Notes: generated by a model from the sequence alone, not told the origin. A stretch of 12,205 bases of DNA from Candidatus Gastranaerophilales bacterium (GCA_021202305.1 JAJQDG010000064.1:2200-14404); one strand, 5' to 3'; counted from the first letter of the stretch, positions 1 to 6,164 are shown. Numbers and translations: made by a program.

Positions 1-361
1 TAGTTCAATTCGCGAAGCCGAACAAACAGCAGTAGATGATTACATTTCATCAATTGATGTTTCATCAGCAACAACACTGTCTGAACTTGAAGCATTATAT
101 GCAAGCGTTTCTTCCGTATATACGGAATACTCGGGCTACGGTATCAGCAGTTTAGATTTAAGCGGGTTTGAAACTGTCCTTAGTTCAATTCGCGAAGCCG
201 AACAAACAGCAGTAGATGATTACATTTCATCAATTACGGTATCGGCAAGTTCCGTTTCAGAGTTTGAAGCATTGTATGCAAGTGTTTCTTCCGTATATGC
301 CGAATACTCTGGCTATGGTATCAGCGAACTTGATTTAAGCGGGTTTGATACAATTTTCGCT
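1..361 (+). repeat. 180-bp tandem repeats coding 60-residue units
   Basis: Bases 1-55 are identical to bases 181-235, a period of exactly 180 bp that preserves the reading frame. The rest of the unit (for example 90-175 versus 265-355) is similar with scattered, mostly third-position changes. Unit 1 is 2-181 and unit 2 is 182-361; earlier units probably exist left of the window. Perfect identity over 55 bp next to diverged sequence suggests recent duplication or gene conversion. Confidence 0.9.
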
Positions 362-1135
362 TCAATTATAGCCGGAGAACAAACTCTTGTTGATACAAGC
401 ACGCAAAATGTGAGCGGAATTACAGATTCTGTTGTTTTTGATGAAGAAAACTTTGATTCTGCACTTTCTGCATACAATTCGGCAAAAATACAATTGGTGC
501 AAGCCTCATTAATATTGGCTCAGGTTACAATAGAAGGGGTTGATACATCTGCACTTAAAAGTGCAATTGAAAAATTAAGAGCAAATATTGAAGAATTTGA
601 AAGCCAATATAAAGCTTACATTGAAAATCTTATTGTGTTAAACGATACAGATACAGATGATGATACGGAAGAAACTTCTGAAACCGGCGAAAGCGAAGAA
701 ACAGAAGAAGCAGATAATAATACGGCACAAAATTACAACAACAACAGCACAACAATAATTGATAACAGCACCACCATAATTGACAATAGCACAACAGATA
801 ACAGTACAACAGACAACAGCACAACGGATAACAGTTATACGGATAACAGTACCACAGATAACAGCGACAACAGCTACACAGATAACAGTTACACGGATAA
901 CAGTGATAACAGTACCACAGATAACAGTACCACGGATAACAGCGATAACAGCTACACAGATAACAGCACCGGCACAGACACCACTACAGACACAACAGAA
1001 ACGGAAGATGCGGCTGATGAATCGGATAGCTGCGAAGAAGAAGACGAGTTAAATCCCGATGTCGGTGTTGGTGTGGAAGAAGCTGAAGATACCGATTCCG
1101 ATGATAAAATAGAAATAGAACAAACGGAAGAATAG
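2..1135 (+). CDS. Large repeat-rich acidic protein, C-terminal part (5' end outside window)
   Basis: Function not recognised. The frame is open from the first base of the window to the TAG at 1133-1135 (377 residues visible), so the true start lies upstream; the TTG at 272 is an internal Leu codon inside a repeat. Visible architecture: two 60-residue tandem repeats (residues 1-60 and 61-120) with shared motifs REAEQTAVDDYISS, ALYASVSSVY and EYSGYGIS, and a diverged, probably helical third repeat (about 120-210). An Asp/Glu/Thr stretch follows (about 214-240), then a Thr/Ser/Asn/Asp tract with 15 Asp-Asn-Ser triplets (about 244-324) and a strongly acidic tail ending in EQTEE. Only one Cys is seen, near residue 346. 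No membrane segment or sorting signal is visible, but the N-terminus is missing. Tandem helical repeats plus a Thr/Ser-rich linker resemble surface or secreted stalk-like proteins; that is inference from composition. The reading frame is secure, the role unknown. Confidence 0.85.
   Translation, partial: SSIREAEQTAVDDYISSIDVSSATTLSELEALYASVSSVYTEYSGYGISSLDLSGFETVLSSIREAEQTAVDDYISSITVSASSVSEFEALYASVSSVYAEYSGYGISELDLSGFDTIFASIIAGEQTLVDTSTQNVSGITDSVVFDEENFDSALSAYNSAKIQLVQASLILAQVTIEGVDTSALKSAIEKLRANIEEFESQYKAYIENLIVLNDTDTDDDTEETSETGESEETEEADNNTAQNYNNNSTTIIDNSTTIIDNSTTDNSTTDNSTTDNSYTDNSTTDNSDNSYTDNSYTDNSDNSTTDNSTTDNSDNSYTDNSTGTDTTTDTTETEDAADESDSCEEEDELNPDVGVGVEEAEDTDSDDKIEIEQTEE
731..973 (+). repeat. 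Short in-frame tandem repeats coding (T/Y)TDNS and DNS units
   Basis: The tract consists of 15-bp units coding Thr-Thr-Asp-Asn-Ser or Tyr-Thr-Asp-Asn-Ser, with shorter 9-bp Asp-Asn-Ser units and two longer Thr-Thr-Ile-Ile-Asp-Asn-Ser units at the start. There are 15 Asp-Asn-Ser triplets. All unit lengths are multiples of three, so copy-number change would keep the frame. Short frames in other registers here are shadows of the low-complexity DNA. Confidence 0.9.
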
Positions 1136-1153
1136 CTGTATGAGGTGCGGCTT

Positions 1154-1271
1154 GCCGTAGTGTTACGGGTCAAGTTCAACACTTGCCCCTTCACACCGGC
1201 TTCGCGGAAAAAGCCGTAGTGTTACGGGTCAAGTTCAACACTTGCCCCTTCACACCGGCTTCGCGGAAAAA
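1154..1271 (+). repeat. Two perfect 59-bp direct repeats, each with an imperfect palindrome
   Basis: Copy 1 is 1154-1212 and copy 2 is 1213-1271, adjacent and identical, at about 54% GC in an AT-rich intergenic region. In copy 1, GCCG (1154-1157) pairs with CGGC (1197-1200), and GTGT (1160-1163) with ACAC (1193-1196). GGGtCAAG (1167-1174) pairs with CTTGcCCC (1182-1189) with one mismatch around a 7-nt loop. The element resembles a dispersed intergenic repeat of REP or miniature-transposon type; no transposase or target duplication is visible. A 63-codon frame crossing both copies (1183-1374) shows no Shine-Dalgarno or coding character and is not called. Confidence 0.85.
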
Positions 1272-1288
1272 AATTTTAATTTTTCCGC
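1263..1288. other. Perfect 9-bp inverted repeat at the end of the 59-bp repeats
   Basis: GCGGAAAAA (1263-1271) and TTTTTCCGC (1280-1288) are exact reverse complements around an 8-nt A/T loop. The left arm is the tail of repeat copy 2. It could help end transcription of the upstream + strand gene, but there is no T-tract after the stem, so the role is unclear. The rest of the gene-free stretch 1136-1452 shows only AT-rich sequence and the - strand terminator. Confidence 0.5.
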
Positions 1289-1383
1289 ACCCCCGTATCT
1301 GCATAAAAAATAAAAGTGCTGTTTTTAAGCCGCCTTTTTATTTTTACAAAATAAGCCTGCGGGAAAATTTTTAAAACACCCGT

Positions 1384-1414
1384 AAATAAAAATCCGGCTT
1401 TTATACCTGCCGGA
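1384..1414 (-). terminator. Intrinsic terminator of the small - strand gene
   Basis: Read on the - strand, TCCGGC (1414-1409), a 10-nt loop and GCCGGA (1398-1393) form a perfect 6-bp GC-rich stem, followed at once by TTTTTATTT (1392-1384). It lies about 40 nt past the stop codon of the - strand gene ending at 1453, the expected place for its terminator. Confidence 0.8.
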
Positions 1415-1452
1415 CAATTGGACTTAATAGAATAGGAGTAAAATAGAAAAAA

Positions 1453-1938
1453 TTATGCTTGTTCTTGTTCTGTTTCATTGGAATTATCAAAAAATCCGCC
1501 GAATGCAAAGGGATTTGAACCCTGTTTATCTTTGTCTGTTTCATAAACATTAATTAAATTTTGAATATCTTCTGTTTCATTTTCAGCATCTGTTTCAGAA
1601 ATTGCAGCGTTAATTGTTATTTTTCCGCCAAGAGAATCCGAAACATTTGAAGAATATAGCTGGGCTGCAGCAAAAGAATTTAACTGCTGGACAGATGTTA
1701 AATTCATTTCAGTGTCAAATGCACCCGAATTTGTAATGGCAATTTGTCTTTGAACGTCTAAATCGGTTTTAGTATTGTATAAATCAACGCCTAATGTATT
1801 TCTTGTAAAACCGCTTAAATTAGTTTTAGAATAATCAACGGACTTTTTTTGAAGCGCTGAAAAAAGGCTTTCAGAGATTGAGCTTGCGCTTTTGGAATCT
1901 ATCAAATATTGATTTGTATTAAGTCCGTTAACGTTCAT
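1453..1938 (-). CDS. Small acidic protein of unknown function (161 aa)
   Basis: Function not recognised. An in-frame ATG also exists at 1950, but AAGGAG touches it directly, whereas the ATG at 1938 has GGAG six bases upstream. I therefore take 1938 as the start, giving a protein beginning MNVNGLNTNQYLIDSKS. The sequence is rich in Ser, Asn, Thr and Asp, has no Cys and no signal peptide or membrane segment. The first 110 residues look mixed helical/polar; the last 45 are highly acidic, with a Gly/Phe patch (FAFGGFFDN) before a Glu/Gln-rich end (ETEQEQA). It has its own promoter (1990-2018) and terminator (1384-1414), so it is a single-gene unit divergent from the pyr operon. Promoter, ribosome site and terminator together support a real gene; no function is proposed. 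Confidence 0.75.
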   Translation of the reverse strand: MNVNGLNTNQYLIDSKSASSISESLFSALQKKSVDYSKTNLSGFTRNTLGVDLYNTKTDLDVQRQIAITNSGAFDTEMNLTSVQQLNSFAAAQLYSSNVSDSLGGKITINAAISETDAENETEDIQNLINVYETDKDKQGSNPFAFGGFFDNSNETEQEQA

Positions 1939-1989
1939 TTGAGTCTCCATCTCCTTATGTAACTAATATCGGCAAAACCCGCTTTTAAC

Positions 1990-2018
1990 TTTATATTTCG
2001 CTTTATTTTCCGTAACAA
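1990..2018 (-). promoter_or_regulatory. Sigma-70-type promoter for the small - strand gene
   Basis: On the - strand, TTGTTA (2018-2013) and TATAAA (1995-1990) are separated by exactly 17 bases. Transcription would begin near 1983, leaving a leader of about 45 nt before the ATG at 1938. The -10 matches consensus at 5 of 6 and the -35 at 4 of 6. Confidence 0.6.
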
Positions 2019-2032
2019 ATGTTTACACAATC

Positions 2033-2061
2033 TTTAAATTTTGGTTTTTGGGTTGTACTAT
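2033..2061 (+). promoter_or_regulatory. Candidate promoter of the pyr operon
   Basis: TTTAAA (2033-2038) and TACTAT (2056-2061) are 17 bases apart, each 4 of 6 to consensus. The implied start near 2068 puts the terminator-like hairpin inside the leader. The match is weak in an AT-rich region; another possible -10 is TATAAA at 2095-2100, but it lacks a -35. A promoter is expected somewhere in 2000-2100 because the neighbouring gene is divergent. Confidence 0.35.
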
Positions 2062-2070
2062 TTTATTGTT

Positions 2071-2103
2071 ATGGGAAAGTACAGACAAAGTTTTTATAAA
2101 TAA
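2071..2103 (+). promoter_or_regulatory. Possible 10-codon leader reading frame (MGKYRQSFYK)
   Basis: An ATG at 2071 opens a frame of ten codons ending in TAA at 2101-2103, exactly where the 5' arm of the terminator hairpin begins (2102). The frame contains a T-rich stretch. A ribosome at its stop would cover the hairpin's 5' arm, as in translation-coupled attenuation of E. coli pyrBI. No Shine-Dalgarno precedes it; with the candidate promoter it would be almost leaderless. This may be chance. Confidence 0.2.
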
Positions 2104-2137
2104 AAAAGGAAAGGCATTTTTGTCTTTCCTTTTTTTT
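2102..2137 (+). terminator. Terminator hairpin in the pyr leader, probable attenuator
   Basis: AAAAAAGGAAAGGCA (2102-2116) pairs with TGTCTTTCCTTTTTT (2121-2135) around a TTTT loop, with one G-T pair. The GGAAAGGCA/TGTCTTTCC core followed by eight T residues (2130-2137) is a textbook intrinsic terminator. The T-tract runs straight into the pyrK ribosome site (GGGAG, 2138-2142). The nearest upstream + strand gene ended 1 kb earlier and the adjacent gene is divergent, so ending an upstream transcript is not its likely job. I infer conditional termination in the pyr leader. No PyrR-binding loop consensus is evident. Confidence 0.7.
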
Positions 2138-2147
2138 GGGAGTATAA

Positions 2148-2849
2148 ATGCGAAAAGGAACAGTCATAACCAACGAAAAAATTGCAAAAGATACCTTTAA
2201 AATCGTTTTTGAAACCGATTTAAAAGAAGCTTTTGCAGGGCAATTCGTTTCAATTTTAATCCCCGATAAAACTTTAAGACGCCCTTTTAGTATCAGCGAT
2301 TTTGAAAACGGCAAAATTACCTGTCTTTATAAAGTTGTAGGTGAAGGCACACAATATATAAAATCGCTCAGAAAAAACGATATTATTGATTATAGCGGCG
2401 CACTTGGAAACGGGTTTAATTTTTCAGGCAAAAAAACAGCTCTTTTGGTGGGCGCAGGGATTGGAATTGCGCCTGTTTTATATCTTAAAAAATATCTTGA
2501 CGAAAAAAATATTGCTAATTTTCTTATAGCGGGCTTTAAAACGGAAGAAGAAAAAGTTAACGGCGCCGATAAAACCGTAATCGGGGGCAGCGTTTTAGAT
2601 ATTGTTCCCGAATTAATAGAAAAAATTAAACCCGATGTCATTTTTTCATGCGGTCCTTTAATTGTTTTAAAATTAATTTCTAAAATCGGCGAAAATATGG
2701 GGATTGAAACACAGGTCGCAATGGAAAAAATAATGGCATGCCATATAGGAGTGTGCAGAGGGTGCGTAATTCCTCTTAAAAACGGGAAAAACGCTTCCGT
2801 TTGCAAAGACGGCCCTGTTTTTGACGGAAGGAACATACTATGGGGTTAA
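2148..2849 (+). CDS. pyrK: Dihydroorotate dehydrogenase electron transfer subunit
   Basis: PyrK carries FAD and a [2Fe-2S] cluster and passes electrons from the FMN of class 1B PyrD to NAD+ in the cytoplasm. The 233 residues show the ferredoxin-reductase order: an FAD-binding beta-barrel with RRPFS at 44-48, a nucleotide-binding fold with GAGIGIAP at 102-109, CGP at 168-170, and a C-terminal cluster with Cys 198, 203, 206 and 219 (C-x4-C-x2-C-x12-C), the PyrK iron-sulfur pattern. It is slightly shorter than the usual 250 or so residues. The ATG at 2148 has GGGAG five bases upstream, directly after the leader hairpin's T-tract. It is the first gene of the operon, and its last 10 nt overlap the start of pyrD, which fits stoichiometric co-synthesis. 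Confidence 0.95.
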   Translation: MRKGTVITNEKIAKDTFKIVFETDLKEAFAGQFVSILIPDKTLRRPFSISDFENGKITCLYKVVGEGTQYIKSLRKNDIIDYSGALGNGFNFSGKKTALLVGAGIGIAPVLYLKKYLDEKNIANFLIAGFKTEEEKVNGADKTVIGGSVLDIVPELIEKIKPDVIFSCGPLIVLKLISKIGENMGIETQVAMEKIMACHIGVCRGCVIPLKNGKNASVCKDGPVFDGRNILWG

Positions 2850-3778
2850 CGGACGAAATTTTTCCAAAAAAAAATATGGAAGTAAACCTTAACGGCTTTA
2901 AGTTAAAAAGCCCGATTTTAGCTGCCTCGGGAACGTTTGGATACGCGGATGAATATGAAAATTACGTAAATGTTTCAAATATAGGCGCAATTGTTACAAA
3001 AGCAATTTCTTTAAAACCCCGCTTTGGAAATGAAGGATGCCGCCTTTTTGAAACAACAGGCGGGCTTATAAACCGCATTGGACTTGAAAATATAGGAATA
3101 GATGAATTTATTGAAAAAAAACTTCCCGTATTAAAAGAAAAAAATATTGCTTTTATTATGAATACCGCAGGTTCAACATTTGAAGAATATACGGAAACCG
3201 CAAGAATTGCACAAAACGCGGGAATTAAGGCAATCGAGCTTAATGTTTCATGCCCCAATGTAAAAGAAGGATGTTTGGAATTCGGTACAAACCCCGACAC
3301 GCTTTCTTATTTAACAGAAGCAGTGAGAAAAGTATATAAAGGATTTTTAATTGTAAAATTAACCCCGAATACAAATGACATTAAAGCGCTTGCACTTGCT
3401 GCCGAAAAATCCGGCGCCGATTGCATAAGTGCAATAAATACGCTGAGGGGGCTTGGCATAAAGCTTGAGTATTTAAATAATGAATTTAAAAAAACAATGG
3501 TGCAGGGCGGTTTAAGCGGAAAATGCATAAAGCCGGCTGCCCTTTTTATGGTAAAAAGCATAACGGAAGCGGTTAAAATACCTGTTATCGGAATAGGCGG
3601 AATTTCAACCTTTGAAGATGTTCTGGAATTTTTTGCAGCGGGCGCGCAGGCAGTTCAAATAGGAACGGAAAATTTTACAAACCCTGATATTACGGAAAAA
3701 ATAACTTTAGATCTTCAAAATTTTCTTAAAAAAACGGGAATAGAAACAATGGACGAATTAAAAAGGAAACTGAAATGA
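2840..3778 (+). CDS. pyrD: Dihydroorotate dehydrogenase, class 1B catalytic subunit
   Basis: Oxidises dihydroorotate to orotate with FMN, handing electrons to PyrK. The 312 residues form the expected FMN barrel: PILAASGTFG (25-34), TKAISLKPRFGNEG (53-66), the NRIGLEN segment near 78-84, the catalytic-loop motif NVSCPNVK with Cys138 (the Cys base that marks class 1), and the FMN-phosphate region IGIGGIS...AGAQAVQIGT near the C-terminus. Class 1B is supported by the adjacent pyrK. The loop after the catalytic Cys reads KEGCLEFGT, where relatives usually have Gly-Gly. The ATG at 2840 has AAGGA seven bases upstream; an alternative Met at codon 13 (2876) is closer to typical family starts but has no ribosome site. 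Overlaps pyrK by 10 nt and pyrE by 4 nt (ATGA). Confidence 0.96.
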   Translation: MGLTDEIFPKKNMEVNLNGFKLKSPILAASGTFGYADEYENYVNVSNIGAIVTKAISLKPRFGNEGCRLFETTGGLINRIGLENIGIDEFIEKKLPVLKEKNIAFIMNTAGSTFEEYTETARIAQNAGIKAIELNVSCPNVKEGCLEFGTNPDTLSYLTEAVRKVYKGFLIVKLTPNTNDIKALALAAEKSGADCISAINTLRGLGIKLEYLNNEFKKTMVQGGLSGKCIKPAALFMVKSITEAVKIPVIGIGGISTFEDVLEFFAAGAQAVQIGTENFTNPDITEKITLDLQNFLKKTGIETMDELKRKLK

Positions 3779-4344
3779 GCGATATTAAAGAACTTTTAAT
3801 TAGGGCGGACGGACTTTTAAAAGGGCATTTTTGCCTGACGTCAGGATTGCACAGCGATACGTATTTTCAATGCGCAAAACTGTACCAGTATCCTGATATT
3901 GTAGAAACTATCGGATATGAACTTGGCAAAAAACTTGAAAATATTGAATTTGACACAGTTATTGCACCTGCTATAGGAGCAATAATTTTCGGGTATGAAG
4001 TTGCAAAGCAAACCAAAAAACGCAATCTTTTCGTAGAAAGAAAAGATGACATTATGCAGCTTCGCCGCGGATATACCCTGAAAAAAGGCGAAAGAGTGGT
4101 AATTATAGAAGATGTCATAACAACGGCGAGGACAATTTTTGAAACAATAGAAGCCATAAAGGAATACGATGTTGAAATAAAAGGAGCAGGCTGCATTGTA
4201 GACAGAACTCAGGGCAAACTGGATGACAAATTAAAAATATATTCTCTTTTAAAAATTGACCCTGTTGTATACAATCCTGATGAATGCCCGTTGTGCAGAA
4301 AAAATATGGAACTTGTAAAACCGGGCAGCAGAAAAGGCAGATAA
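3775..4344 (+). CDS. pyrE: Orotate phosphoribosyltransferase
   Basis: Transfers phosphoribose from PRPP to orotate, giving OMP. The 189 residues carry the N-terminal substrate segment LTSGLHSDTYFQCAKL (21-36), the FVERKDDIMQLRRGY loop (86-100) and the PRPP-binding motif VVIIEDVITTART (108-120). The motif ends Ala-Arg-Thr where many PyrE proteins have Gly-Gly-Ser; this still fits the general PRPP signature. The C-terminal ECPLC...VKPGSR (170-185), with Cys 171 and 174, is typical of the longer PyrE subtype with this tail. The start is fixed by the ATGA overlap with the pyrD stop and AAGGA seven bases upstream. It separates pyrKD from pyrB in the operon. Confidence 0.95.
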   Translation: MSDIKELLIRADGLLKGHFCLTSGLHSDTYFQCAKLYQYPDIVETIGYELGKKLENIEFDTVIAPAIGAIIFGYEVAKQTKKRNLFVERKDDIMQLRRGYTLKKGERVVIIEDVITTARTIFETIEAIKEYDVEIKGAGCIVDRTQGKLDDKLKIYSLLKIDPVVYNPDECPLCRKNMELVKPGSRKGR

Positions 4345-4347
4345 TTG

Positions 4348-5232
4348 ATGAATAATTTAATCACAATTGAAGAACTTTCAAAAGAAGAAATAGAAAATAT
4401 CACAGATTTAGCAGAAAGTTTTAAAAAGGGGCGTTATGCTAACCACCAAACAAAACATGCGGCGCTTATATTTTTTGAAAATTCTACAAGAACAAGGTTT
4501 TCTTTTGAATGCGCCCTGAATCGCCTTGGAGCGCATCCTTATATTTTTGACAATTCAAAATCTTCAACTTCTAAAGGAGAAGAAATTTTTGATACGTTAA
4601 ATAATTTATGCGCAATAGGAATTGATACTTTTATAATAAGGGCGCGCGAGGAGAATTTATTTTCCGAATTAATGAAAAATGAATATTATAAGCCTGTTCA
4701 TTTTATAAATGCAGGCATGGGAAAAACTGCCCACCCGACACAGGCGCTGCTTGATTATTTTACAATGCGTGAAAAAATGGGGGATGTAAAAAATAAAAAA
4801 ATCGTAATAATAGGCGACATTAAACATTCGCGGGTTGCAAAATCAAATACGGCACTGCTTAAAAAAATGGGTGCAAATGTTGTAACCTGCGCGCCTTCTT
4901 ATTTTAGGGAAGAAATTGAAGGCGTGGTTTTTGAAGAAAATTTAGATAAAGCGCTTTCAGGCGCAGATGTTGTTATGTGCCTTCGTATTCAAAATGAGCG
5001 GCTTGAAGAAACAATAAGCAGGGAGGATTTTATAAAAAATTACAGAATTAATTCTAAAAATTTTCCGAAAAATGCCATTTTAATGCACCCGGGGCCTGTA
5101 AACAGAGATATTGAAATTGAAAGCGAACTTTTAAATTCTAAAATCGGGGAAACAATTTTAAATCAGGCGCAAAACGGCGTATATGTGAGGATGGCTGTTT
5201 TGGATAAAATATTTAACGGAGGGCTTGTATGA
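4348..5232 (+). CDS. pyrB: Aspartate carbamoyltransferase catalytic subunit
   Basis: Condenses carbamoyl phosphate with aspartate, the committed step. Diagnostic motifs (numbering from the ATG at 4348): carbamoyl-phosphate site FENSTRTR (43-50), the mobile loop SSTSKGE (72-78) with its Lys, HPTQALLDYFT (129-139), GDIKHSRVAKSN near 156-167, and HPGPVNRDIEI (247-257) in the aspartate domain. The 294 residues match the usual catalytic chain, close to 300. A TTG at 4345 directly follows the pyrE stop and would add one residue; the ATG is preferred, although AAGG at 4334-4337 suits either. There is no pyrI regulatory gene in the operon, so aspartate-transcarbamoylase control by a PyrI subunit is not expected from this locus. 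The stop overlaps pyrC by 4 nt. Confidence 0.96.
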   Translation: MNNLITIEELSKEEIENITDLAESFKKGRYANHQTKHAALIFFENSTRTRFSFECALNRLGAHPYIFDNSKSSTSKGEEIFDTLNNLCAIGIDTFIIRAREENLFSELMKNEYYKPVHFINAGMGKTAHPTQALLDYFTMREKMGDVKNKKIVIIGDIKHSRVAKSNTALLKKMGANVVTCAPSYFREEIEGVVFEENLDKALSGADVVMCLRIQNERLEETISREDFIKNYRINSKNFPKNAILMHPGPVNRDIEIESELLNSKIGETILNQAQNGVYVRMAVLDKIFNGGLV

Positions 5233-6164
5233 AACTGCCCTCTTTTATTGATATGCACGTTCATTTAAGAGAACCCGGGTTTACTGAAAAAGAAACAATA
5301 GAAAGCGGGCTCATGGCGGCATATAAAGGCGGTTTCGGCGCAATTATCGCCATGCCGAACACAAACCCGGTATGTGATACTCCTGAAATTGCAAGATTTA
5401 TAAGAAGAAAAGGCGATATTGAATTATATCCCGCAGGTGCAGTTACAAGGGGGCTTAAAAGCGAAGAAATTGTTGATTTCAAATTAATGAAAGAAGCGGG
5501 CTGCATTGCATTTTCAAATGACGGTTTTTCCACAAAAAAAGTAAAAGAAGCACTTGAAAGCGGTGAATTGATACTGTCTCATCTTGAAAATGAAACGGAA
5601 GAAGCAATTGAACAAATTCAAATTTTATCAAAAATCAAAAACGGCAGACTGCATTTTTGCCATGTTTCAAAAAAAAGCACTGTTGATGTAATCAGAAAAG
5701 CAAAAAATAAAGGAATTAAGCTTACGGCGGAAACCTGCCCCCATTACTTTATTTTCACTGAAAACGACAGGGATTTAACGGGCAGATTTAAAATGAACCC
5801 GCCCCTTGGAAGCGAAGATGACCGTCAAGCCGTAATTGAGGGAGTAAAAGACGGCACAATAGACGTTATTTCAACGGATCATGCGCCCCATACAAATAAA
5901 GAAAAGCTTCTTCCCTATGAAATATCGCCAAACGGCATAACAGGGCTTGAAACCGCATTTTCATTAACGTATATGACTTTCGGGCTTGATTTAACTCTTG
6001 AAAAAATGGCATTTGCACCGCGCCGTATTTTAAATATTAATCCGAAACGCGAAATTGAAGTCGACCTGAACGGCATTTGGACTGTCGAAGGAATAAAATT
6101 CAAAAGCAAATGCAAAATCACGCCGTATGAAGGCAGGAAACTGAAAGGGATAATAATATGTTAA
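5229..6164 (+). CDS. pyrC: Dihydroorotase, class I-like, unusually short
   Basis: Cyclises carbamoyl-aspartate to dihydroorotate. The class I metal ligands appear in order: HVHLREPG with His10 and His12, FSNDG with Asp98, SHLEN with His118, CHVS with His145 and STDHAPH with Asp217. AMPNTNP (41-47) and FKMNPPL (187-193) are also family motifs. At 311 residues it is about 110 shorter than typical class I enzymes. It begins at the first barrel strand, missing the N-terminal flanking beta segment of about 45-50 residues. The His118 to His145 spacing is 27, against about 53 in the Bacillus-type enzyme as I recall it. The start is strong: GGAGG lies six bases before an ATG that overlaps the pyrB stop (ATGA), so the short N-terminus is not a miscalled start. 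Complete ligands and operon position argue for an active enzyme. Confidence 0.92.
   Translation: MKLPSFIDMHVHLREPGFTEKETIESGLMAAYKGGFGAIIAMPNTNPVCDTPEIARFIRRKGDIELYPAGAVTRGLKSEEIVDFKLMKEAGCIAFSNDGFSTKKVKEALESGELILSHLENETEEAIEQIQILSKIKNGRLHFCHVSKKSTVDVIRKAKNKGIKLTAETCPHYFIFTENDRDLTGRFKMNPPLGSEDDRQAVIEGVKDGTIDVISTDHAPHTNKEKLLPYEISPNGITGLETAFSLTYMTFGLDLTLEKMAFAPRRILNINPKREIEVDLNGIWTVEGIKFKSKCKITPYEGRKLKGIIIC

Noticed and set aside
10..20. Shared string cgcgaagccg between the left gene and the reverse complement of the 59-bp repeat
   Set aside because: About ten bases only, explained by Arg-Glu-Ala coding in the repeat protein; the similarity does not extend.
272..274. Start of a 287-residue gene at 272
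   Set aside because: The codon is TTG inside a 60-residue repeat, has no ribosome site, and the frame is open back to the window edge.
780..1194. Overlapping frames on both strands in the Asp-Asn-Ser tract and acidic tail
   Set aside because: Low-complexity repeat DNA lacks stops in several frames; these are shadows of the real + strand frame.
1154..1271. CRISPR array
   Set aside because: Only two copies directly abutting, with no spacers between them and no cas genes.
1183..1374. 63-codon frame across the 59-bp repeats
   Set aside because: It lies in repeat and AT-rich intergenic DNA, has no ribosome site and its protein looks random.
2065..2140. PyrR-type RNA-binding site in the leader
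   Set aside because: I could not find the conserved PyrR-binding loop; calling it would be guesswork.
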